A stretch of 64,000 bases of DNA, from contig NC_060206.1 of NCBI RefSeq assembly GCF_020623625.1, positions 248,001 to 312,000 on the forward strand. Direction: 5' to 3'. The translations under genes and the position numbers were made by a program. Below are positions 58,163 to 64,000 of the stretch, one piece after another. The notes beneath the pieces are model-generated. The model searched no databases, was not told the origin of the DNA, and saw only the letters and a program-made list of their open reading frames with translations. Numbering within the stretch: position 1 is the first letter of the stretch; each line of letters begins with the position of its first letter. Source of the stretch: Saccharomycodes ludwigii (Eukaryota; Ascomycota; Saccharomycetes; Saccharomycodales; Saccharomycodaceae).

Positions 58163-59038
58163 TTAACGTTTGACCCACGTTGGCATTTTTCTAGCCTTCT
58201 TCTTACCAGGCTTCTTTCTTTCAACGTGTCTGTAATCTCTACTTAATACTCCGCTCTTATGTAACCTTGATTTCCATAACGGATTAAAAGCTAATAAACT
58301 CTTGGAAATAGCATGCATGGCAGCTTCAGCCTGGCCAGTAACACCGCCACCAGAACAAGTTATGTAAATATTAAATTTACCAACTTGATCAATCACTTGT
58401 AACGGATATATAATACTCTTTCTGTCCTTTAACTTGGTGAAATATTCAGTCAACTGTTTTTGGTTATTAACCAATATTTGGCCCTCGCCTTTAACAACAT
58501 ATACTTTAGCGGTGCTACTTTTTCTTCCGCCAATCGAAACACTTCTCCCTAAAGGATCCAGTTGGGGTATTTTAGTAGCAGTACTTGTGTTGCTAGAATT
58601 TCTAATATATTTATTGATAACACCCAATATTTCATCGTTAGCTAATTCATTGTCTATGTAATACAAGTTGTTTAGTTTTTCAACCAATTCTTCGTACTGG
58701 ATTGGCTTTAATCTGGTACCACCACCCAAAATAGCATAATCATCGACACTTAACCAATGTGGTCTTTCTTTATTCTCCGCGGTAGCAGTTTTGTCATAGT
58801 TACTCTGCTGGTATTTGATTAGATTTTTGTATTTTTCTAACACAAAATTAATTTCATTCATGTTATGTTCGTGCTGCGGGTTAGCTGAATAAAAAGTGTT
58901 TAATTTTGGAACAATCCTGGTATTGGAATAGGAATCATTACTTAAATATCTTGCTAGGCCAATTGTGTTCTTATTATTGCTGGCTTGTTGTTTGACAATA
59001 CTAGTCCAAGAAGGTTTGAAAAATACGTTCTTGAGCAT
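58163..59038 (-). CDS. MRPS9: Mrps9, mitochondrial ribosomal protein uS9m
   Basis: Small-subunit protein of the mitochondrial ribosome. 291 aa (S. cerevisiae YBR146W is 278). The mitochondrial N-terminal extension ([18 protein letters not shown]) is basic. The uS9 domain starts at about 165 ([30 protein letters not shown]) and includes the [20 protein letters not shown] core and the basic C-terminal tail [26 protein letters not shown] that inserts into the decoding centre. In S. cerevisiae it lies near YSW1 on chrII, so its place next to MHF1 is a relocation. Confidence 0.97.
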   Translation of the reverse strand: MLKNVFFKPSWTSIVKQQASNNKNTIGLARYLSNDSYSNTRIVPKLNTFYSANPQHEHNMNEINFVLEKYKNLIKYQQSNYDKTATAENKERPHWLSVDDYAILGGGTRLKPIQYEELVEKLNNLYYIDNELANDEILGVINKYIRNSSNTSTATKIPQLDPLGRSVSIGGRKSSTAKVYVVKGEGQILVNNQKQLTEYFTKLKDRKSIIYPLQVIDQVGKFNIYITCSGGGVTGQAEAAMHAISKSLLAFNPLWKSRLHKSGVLSRDYRHVERKKPGKKKARKMPTWVKR

Positions 59039-59243
59039 TTTGCTGATTGCTTTTTTTTTTTTTTTCCTTTCTTTTCTTTTTTATTATTGTTCACGTAAGA
59101 TACGTAAATGGTGAGTCTAAACAAAGTAAAAAGATGATTATGACAAATTTAAGATAATTTGGAAAAGTAAGAAGAAAAAAAAAATTTTTTTTTTAATTTG
59201 TGTATCTTTTATTCATTTTTGTTTTTATTTGTATTTATATTTC

Positions 59244-59283
<40 letters not shown>

Positions 59284-59333
59284 TTTTTTTTTTTTTTTTT
59301 TATTTGCCATATTGAATTATCCGGGTATATTAC

Positions 59334-59341
59334 TCACGTGA
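59334..59341 (-). promoter_or_regulatory. Palindromic TCACGTGA (Cbf1/E-box)
   Basis: TCACGTGA is palindromic; the minus strand reads GTCACGTG at 59342-59335, a perfect RTCACRTG. About 300 bases upstream of the MRPS9 start. No CDEIII follows, so a centromere is not supported. Confidence 0.45.
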
Positions 59342-59555
59342 CGTGCCGTAAGTGAAAACTATTTTAATTTATTATGAATAATTAATTACTCGATAACATC
59401 TCTTTTAGAATATATTTCATTAATTTGAAAGTACATCTACTAAAGTAATTAAAACATAGTTACTTAAAAAGAATAATTTACTACTACCTCTCAAATATTA
59501 CTTGTTCACTAATAGAAATATGCTATCAAAAACGATGAAACTATGATATGCAATT

Positions 59556-59697
59556 TGTAATATGTTACTTGTCTTCACTCTATTTTTACCACTATGCTGT
59601 TTTCCTTCAAATAAAGGCCGACAGAAATCTCGAGAAGCATACGTGCCGTAATATGAAAGGCGCTTGTAAACGTCTATTATAGGTAATATTCAAAACA
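59556..59697. mobile_element. Very weak candidate short LTR remnant near tRNA-Glu
   Basis: A 142-base TG...CA segment is flanked by CAATT on both sides. It lies next to the shared tRNA-flanking repeat. A flanking match of this size in this region could arise by chance. No internal part is seen; if real it is old and broken. Confidence 0.2.
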
Positions 59698-59710
59698 CAA
59701 TTGGTAAGCA

Positions 59711-59834
59711 CGGTTAGTAATAAATGGTTAGCCACCAATCATTAGAATCAACAATGAAAATGAGAGTAAGAGCACTTAAGAAAAGCATATCTTTCAAAAT
59801 ATTGTTAAAGATTGATTTATAATCTAAATAATCT
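59711..59834 (+). repeat. Dispersed tRNA-flanking repeat, copy 2 (probable LTR-retrotransposon remnant)
   Basis: Matches copy 1 at 2807-2908 from TAATAAATGGTTAGCC to ATTGATTTATAAT, and has an internal segment of about 21 bases that copy 1 lacks. It lies upstream of tRNA-Glu, in the opposite orientation relative to its tRNA compared with copy 1. Consistent with a Pol III-targeting LTR element; no coding part remains here. Confidence 0.5.
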
Positions 59835-59951
59835 TTTCTATTATTATTTTATATATATAAAGTGAACTAGAACGAGAAATTCATTGCCAAATCCGAACCC
59901 GTGGTTGTTACGAGGAAGTCTGAATTACGTTTTCAAAATCTCATTCATTAG

Positions 59952-60023
59952 TCCGATATAGTGTAGCGGCTATCACATCACGCTTTCACCGTGGAGATCG
60001 GGGTTCGACTCCCCGTATCGGAG
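59952..60023 (+). tRNA. tRNA-Glu (anticodon UUC)
   Basis: 72-nt cloverleaf: acceptor TCCGATA with TATCGGA plus discriminator G, A box TAGTGTAGCGG, anticodon loop CTTTCAC in a TCACG/CGTGG stem, B box GGTTCGACTCC. It differs from S. cerevisiae tRNA-Glu(UUC) at only about two bases by memory. TTTT follows directly at 60024-60027 as the Pol III stop. Confidence 0.97.
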
Positions 60024-60218
60024 TTTTATTTTTCTGTTTATAAATTACAAGCAAATATAAATTTTTTTTTTTCCTCTTTTTCTTTTTCCCCTTTCTTTAT
60101 TTCTCGTTTCTTTTTTTTCTCCTTTCTTTGTTTCCCTTTTCTTTTTCCCTTTTCTTTTTCCCTTTTCTTTTTTTTCTCTTTTCTTTTTCCTTAAAAATAA
60201 TCCAAAGGGTAAATATCG
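60024..60218. promoter_or_regulatory. MYG1 upstream region, pyrimidine-rich
   Basis: A 120-base T/C-rich tract (repeats of TTTTCTTTTTCCC) lies just upstream of MYG1; Pol III termination precedes it. A T/C-rich tract this close to the ATG is likely the core promoter or leader. Confidence 0.5.
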
Positions 60219-61283
60219 ATGTCTGGCATTAAAAGAAATTCTCCTAAACAAGACTCAAAAACCGACAAAAGCAAAAAGTCTAAATCAAATATGGTTCCCG
60301 AAAAAGTTATCTGTACCCATTCAGGCTCATTCCATGCCGATGAAGCTTTGGCTGTTTACATGATCAAACTATTACCAGAATACTCCAATAGTAAACTAAT
60401 TAGATCTAGAAAAACGGAAGATTGGGAAAAAGCAGATATCATTGTTGATGTTTGTGGCGTTTACGACGAAACTCAACATAAATATGATCATCATCAACGT
60501 ACTTTCCAAGAATATTTCGATAAGGAAAAAAAAACCACTACTAAACTAAGTAGTGCCGGCTTAATCTACAAACATTTTGGCAAAAGAATTATTCAACTTT
60601 TGTTGTCCCATGCCAATGAAGATGAGAAAATGCTGGATGTTTTGTATAATAAAATTTATGATGATTTTATTGAAAGTGTTGATGCAAATGACAACGGTGT
60701 CTCTGCTTATCCATCGTCCATTGAACCAGGCTTTAAAAATGGATTGTTAACTTTGCCAGGTGTTATTTCCTCGATGAATCCTAATTGGAATCACCCAGAT
60801 CAAAGTGACGCCCATTTTGATAAATGCTTTTTAGAAGCTAGTAAATTTATTGGTGATATTTTTGTTAGGTATGTTAAAAACTTGGGAGAATCTTGGTATC
60901 CAGCCAAAACCATTGTTGAAGAGTCAATTAACAATAGGTTTACTGTTGATCCAGAAAGGGGTGCTATAATTAAATTCACTCAATTTGTCCCATGGAAGGA
61001 GCATTTACATGCTATTGAAAAGGAATTAGGAATAGAAAATCAAATCAAATTTGTTTTGTTCCCTGATAATTCTGGCAGCTGGAGAGTTTCTACTGTAACC
61101 ATTTCACCAGGCTCCTTTGAATTCAGATTAGGTTTACCTACTGAATGGAGAGGATTGAGAGACGATGAATTGAGTGCTAAAAGCGCTATTCCAAATTGTG
61201 TCTTTGTTCATGCCGCCGGGTTTATTGGTGGTAATAAAACTGAGGAAGGTGCTTTAAAAATGGCTCAAGCAAGTTTTTTGTAG
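60219..61283 (+). CDS. MYG1: Myg1 family exonuclease
   Basis: DHH-like phosphoesterase fold protein; the human orthologue is a 3'-5' RNA exonuclease in nucleus and mitochondria. 354 aa (S. cerevisiae YER156C 338). Metal-binding motifs: THSGSFHADEALAVYMIKLLP near residue 33, ADIIVDVCGVYD, DHHQRTFQEYF, and SVDANDNGVSAYP. A Lys-rich N-terminal stretch (MSGIKRNSPKQDSKTDKSKKSKSN) could serve as a targeting or nuclear signal; an in-frame Met follows at residue 25. Not adjacent to ADH1 in S. cerevisiae, so this is a lineage-specific junction. Confidence 0.97.
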   Translation: MSGIKRNSPKQDSKTDKSKKSKSNMVPEKVICTHSGSFHADEALAVYMIKLLPEYSNSKLIRSRKTEDWEKADIIVDVCGVYDETQHKYDHHQRTFQEYFDKEKKTTTKLSSAGLIYKHFGKRIIQLLLSHANEDEKMLDVLYNKIYDDFIESVDANDNGVSAYPSSIEPGFKNGLLTLPGVISSMNPNWNHPDQSDAHFDKCFLEASKFIGDIFVRYVKNLGESWYPAKTIVEESINNRFTVDPERGAIIKFTQFVPWKEHLHAIEKELGIENQIKFVLFPDNSGSWRVSTVTISPGSFEFRLGLPTEWRGLRDDELSAKSAIPNCVFVHAAGFIGGNKTEEGALKMAQASFL

Positions 61284-61460
61284 CTAATAAATGACAAACG
61301 TTGTCTATCTTGCTCAGTGATATTTATTATTTATTTGTGCTTGATATATTTTTATATGTCGAGCCTACGTCTTTAGCATTGCTTAATACAAGTAAATTTA
61401 ATAATTTTTTTTTTTTTTTTTTTGTAACTTTCTCAGAAGACTTTTGTATGCACTTCCTTT

Positions 61461-61501
<41 letters not shown>

Positions 61502-62043
61502 GACCTTTTAACTCTAATCATTGTAAATTAACTTAGCTTGAATATTGGCATTGATGTCATTATAAAAGATTTTGGTCTTGTATACAGAAAGTATGATAGC
61601 TTTTTAGATAACCCCGCTGTCTGTTGTTGTATTACTGATCAGTTTGCTTTTGCAACTTCGCTAATGCTGAACTTTATTTTGATATTGTCAGTATCACATC
61701 TGCCATAAGCTTTAAGGGTTAATGTGCCAACGGGAACATATCACAATTGTCAGTTTTCGAGTAAAAACCTGTTAAAATGTCAAAATCACATATGATCAAA
61801 CGGACTTTTACTGACCCTCACAAAAAATCTTAAAAAAACTAAAAAAAGGGTTCCTAGATTTAGCACGGCTCAAACCCCAACCAAAATCAAGCCAGCTAAT
61901 AACTACAAAAAAAGCTTACAAGAAATCAAGTAAAACCACACACAAAACAGCCTTGAAAAGGCAAAAAAAGTATATCGAAAAATAAAACATTAAAAAAATT
62001 TCGTCACATTATATAAAAGCTTAAAAAATTATATCATTTCCGC
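61284..62043. other. 760-bp convergent spacer MYG1-ADH1
   Basis: Convergent genes usually lie close together, yet this one is long and, beyond the poly-T and A37 tracts at 61405-61499, of mixed composition (61530-62040). No ATG-started frame over 60 codons and no tRNA or clear snoRNA boxes are seen. An open stretch of about 60 codons without ATG (near 61815-61984) is probably due to A-rich composition. Confidence 0.55.
61463..61499 (+). repeat. A37 homopolymer
   Basis: Uninterrupted run of 37 A, the longest single-base run in the window, between convergent genes. Confidence 0.95.
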
Positions 62044-63102
62044 TTATTTGGAAGTGTCAACAACAACACGACCCAACAATTTGTTGTCGGCCATCTTTTG
62101 GTAAATTTCTGGTAAGTCACTCAATGGTTCAATAGTGATTGGGGATCTAACCAAACCTCTGGCGAAGAAGTCCAAAGCTTGTCTGGTATCAGCTCTGTTA
62201 CCGACATAAGAACCAGCAACCTTGAAAGATTTGGAAACTTGGTCGAAAACATCAGAGATACACTTAGCACCACTTGGCATACCAACCAAAACAACAGTAC
62301 CGTTAGCTCTAACGTATTCAGTGGAAGCAGAAATAGCTTTTTCAGAAACGGAAACGTTAATGACACCGTGAGCACCACCGTTGGTAGCCTTCACAACAGC
62401 AGCTGGAATATCCTTTTCTTTGGTGTAGTCAATGAAATATTCACCACCACATTTTTCGAACAATTCTTTCTTACCTTCACCACCATCAATACCAACAACT
62501 CTGTAACCCATAGCCTTGGCGTATTGAGTGGCCAAAGAACCTAAACCACCAGCAGCACCACTGATAGCAACCCAGTCACCAGCAATCAATTCAGCAGTCT
62601 TCAAAGCCTTGTAGACGGTAACACCGGCACACAAGATTGGAGCAACTTCAGCCAAATCAGTACCTTTTGGGATCTTGGCGGCTTGGACAGCATCGGCGGT
62701 AGCATATTGTTGGAAAGAACCGTCATGGGTGTAACCAGACAAATCAGCATGTTTACAGTTAGATTCGTTACCTAACTCACAGTATTCACAGTTCATACAA
62801 GAACCGTTCAACCATTTAATACCGGCTAAATCACCAATCTTCCAGCCCTTGACAGAGGCACCCATAGCAACAACGACACCAGCACCTTCGTGACCACCGA
62901 TCAATGGCAACTTCAATGGAACATGGTCGGCCCAGTCACCTTTGTAAGCGTGCAAATCAGTGTGACAGACACCAGAGTATTTGACATTGATCAAAATTTC
63001 ATTTGGCTTTGGGGTTGGGACTGGCAAGTCTTTGTATTCTAATTTACCACCGGCTTCGTAGAAAATAACACCTTTTTGAGTTTTTGGGATTTCGAAGGAC
63101 AT
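62044..63102 (-). CDS. ADH1: Alcohol dehydrogenase (ADH1 type)
   Basis: Zinc- and NAD-dependent, tetrameric medium-chain ADH that reduces acetaldehyde to ethanol in fermentation. The ATG at 63102 gives 352 aa ([16 protein letters not shown]), near the yeast 348. A longer open frame starts with TTG and is not counted. Catalytic zinc ligands are C46, H71 and C158 and the structural zinc is held by C102, C105, C108 and C116. Rossmann motif [10 protein letters not shown] starts at 181. The end is VVDTSK as in S. cerevisiae Adh1. Codon use is strongly biased, as expected for a very highly expressed gene. Order DUF1-MHF1-...-ADH1 follows YOL087C-YOL086C. Confidence 0.98.
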   Translation of the reverse strand: MSFEIPKTQKGVIFYEAGGKLEYKDLPVPTPKPNEILINVKYSGVCHTDLHAYKGDWADHVPLKLPLIGGHEGAGVVVAMGASVKGWKIGDLAGIKWLNGSCMNCEYCELGNESNCKHADLSGYTHDGSFQQYATADAVQAAKIPKGTDLAEVAPILCAGVTVYKALKTAELIAGDWVAISGAAGGLGSLATQYAKAMGYRVVGIDGGEGKKELFEKCGGEYFIDYTKEKDIPAAVVKATNGGAHGVINVSVSEKAISASTEYVRANGTVVLVGMPSGAKCISDVFDQVSKSFKVAGSYVGNRADTRQALDFFARGLVRSPITIEPLSDLPEIYQKMADNKLLGRVVVDTSK

Positions 63103-63492
63103 GTTTTTGTTTAGAGTTTGTTTATTAGAGTTTTGTATTGTATATTGACTTATACTATTCTGGGGTTTTATATTTTTCCTTAACAACTAAAAATAAAATG
63201 AAAAAGGAAAAATTGATAGAAATGATGGATGACAAAATCATAAATTGGAAGAAAGAAAGCAAATATGGAAGCTCTTATATATAATTTTTTTTTTTTATTT
63301 TTAATTTTTATTTTAACTCTCTTTTCTTTTCTTTTTTTTTTTTTTTTTTTAAATTTTTTATTCCATTCTACTATGTTCAACTGGTCAATTAGTTGAACTC
63401 CAAAAAGTAACATACAATATTTTAATTAATTTGGAAATCAAATGATGAGAAATTTTTTTTGAGCGTTATTTTCAGTAAGCGGTGATTTTGGA

Positions 63493-63606
63493 CAACAGCA
63501 GTGGCGGCACCAGCAGCAGTAGCAGCAGTAGTGGCAGCAGTAGTGGCAGCAGTAGTAGCAGCAGTAGTAGCAACAGTAGTAGCAACCGCAGTAGCAACAG
63601 CAGCAT
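63493..63606. repeat. AGC/AGT-type triplet array upstream of ADH1
   Basis: About 115 bases of imperfect trinucleotide repeat AGC/AGT/GGC. On the plus strand it reads as poly-Ser/Gly within a frame with no ATG, on the minus as poly-Leu or Cys. Judged non-coding, though a repeat of this composition is typically coding. Confidence 0.75.
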
Positions 63607-63712
63607 CCCACTTGGAGGAAAGCGGAACTTTTCTTTTTTATTTTTATTTTTATTTTTAGGATGGAAACCAAATGATTTTTCCGAAAAATGTTGCATCACA
63701 ATACCTCGTACA

Positions 63713-63761
63713 TCTTTTGCCCACTCTTTTCTTTCCCACTCACCCCTCTTTTGCCCACTCT
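63713..63761 (+). promoter_or_regulatory. 15-bp direct repeat, candidate ADH1 upstream element
   Basis: TCTTTTGCCCACTCT occurs at 63713-63727 and 63747-63761, 34 bases start to start, about 610-660 bases upstream of ADH1. Such exact spaced repeats in a GC-poorer region suggest an activator-binding pair; factor unknown. Confidence 0.45.
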
Positions 63762-64000
63762 CTCCCCAAAAAAAGAAAAAGAAAAAAAAAAAAAACACGA
63801 GATATTTTCTAAAATGGGAAGATATGCTTATAAAAAACAAGGGAGCAGAAAAACGTCCACAAAACATGCAACCATTTCACATTTTAAAAGTTGTCTTTCT
63901 CCTTTTTTTTTTATAAGAATCTTATACGGATTCTAGAAATTAGCAAATTTACGATAACCGGAAAGAAAAATAAATAAATAAATAAATAAATAGTCAACTT

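Larger units (their letters stand above)
59039..59951. other. Spacer MRPS9 to tRNA-Glu, with repeat remnants
   Basis: T runs, (ATT)13 at about 59245-59283, a TCACGTGA box at 59334-59341, a repeated ACGTGCCGTAA (59341-59351 and 59641-59651), and the second copy of the tRNA-flanking repeat at 59711-59834. No gene is seen. Confidence 0.6.
63103..64000. promoter_or_regulatory. ADH1 upstream region
   Basis: Includes T-rich leader and A-tract, a GCA/AGT-type triplet array at about 63493-63606, a 15-bp direct repeat at 63713 and 63747, a TTTCCGAAA motif near 63680, and (AAAT)6 at the right edge. The next gene upstream is not in the window. Confidence 0.6.

Noticed and set aside
59334-59342. Point centromere at the TCACGTGA box
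   Set aside because: CDEI-like box is present but no CDEIII-type TTTCCGAAA core lies at the proper distance on either side.
61815-61984. Open frame of about 60 codons rich in Lys in the MYG1-ADH1 spacer
   Set aside because: No ATG and the frame is open because A-rich codons lack stops.
63184-63186. 28-residue N-terminal extension of ADH1
   Set aside because: The upstream frame opens with TTG, right after a TAG, and contains no ATG. The protein is annotated from the ATG at 63102.
63672-63690. CDEIII-like TTTCCGAAA core upstream of ADH1
   Set aside because: The left arm does not match TGTTTTTG, no CDEI partner is seen and the AT-rich spacer is far too short.
63482-63916. Ser-rich 144-aa frame upstream of ADH1
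   Set aside because: Start is GTG, the Ser tract is the triplet repeat, and the rest is homopolymer-driven.

Overview
This is nuclear DNA of a budding yeast. It is strongly AT-rich, with compact genes that appear to lack introns, long A/T homopolymer runs in nearly every promoter, Asn/Ser/acidic low-complexity tracts in the proteins, and two tRNA genes. Almost every gene has a recognisable Saccharomyces cerevisiae orthologue. The local order interleaves pairs of S. cerevisiae regions that are sisters from the whole-genome duplication: chrII YBR148-154 with chrXV YOL086-091, and chrX YJL115-117 with chrXI YKR042-048. That points to a lineage that did not undergo the duplication. Composition and divergence suggest a Saccharomycodes-like or other non-WGD yeast, but the species name is inference.

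Layout. 0-2.3 kb: 3' part of a SCO copper chaperone and OLA1 (as YBR024W-YBR025C), then tRNA-Gly(UCC) and a dispersed repeat. 3.2-15.9 kb: a SPO21/YSW1-like coiled-coil protein, MSH2, and two tandem HAL9/TBS1-type zinc-cluster factors. 16.3-24.8 kb: BUD14, ADE1, KIN3, CDC15, exactly the right-arm chrI order. 25.5-44 kb: a small RWHPDK protein, ASF1, a UTH1/NCA3-type SUN gene, AIM25, SHB17, UIP5, PHO86, an unrecognised Asn/Ser/Thr-rich protein, PET10/PLN1, a 53-copy 16-bp minisatellite, and NAP1. 45-63 kb: APD1, MPD2, an unrecognised His-rich secretory protein, SPP381, RIB7, RPB5, DUF1, MHF1, MRPS9, tRNA-Glu(UUC), MYG1, ADH1. The 16-44 kb block separates HAL9/TBS1 from APD1/MPD2, which are neighbours in both S. 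cerevisiae sister regions, so it looks like an insertion or translocation into an ancestral block.

The genes do not form one pathway; neighbours are conserved by ancestry. Functional groups are: copper delivery to cytochrome oxidase (SCO), mismatch repair and fork repair (MSH2, MHF1), chromatin assembly (ASF1, NAP1), mitotic exit and polarity kinases (CDC15, KIN3, BUD14), purine and riboflavin synthesis (ADE1, RIB7), carbon metabolism (SHB17, ADH1), transcription and splicing (RPB5, SPP381) and ER/secretory functions (PHO86, MPD2, UIP5, SUN protein).

The points most worth following are: the His-rich secretory ORF at 48.0-49.8 kb; two related GA-rich minisatellites with non-triplet periods (17 bp and 16 bp), the larger showing a blockwise two-state variant pattern and no length changes; the tandem zinc-cluster pair at a rearrangement edge; a recurring TCGGAC(A/T) motif upstream of several genes; and two tRNA-flanking copies of one repeat that sit at both outer synteny breaks.
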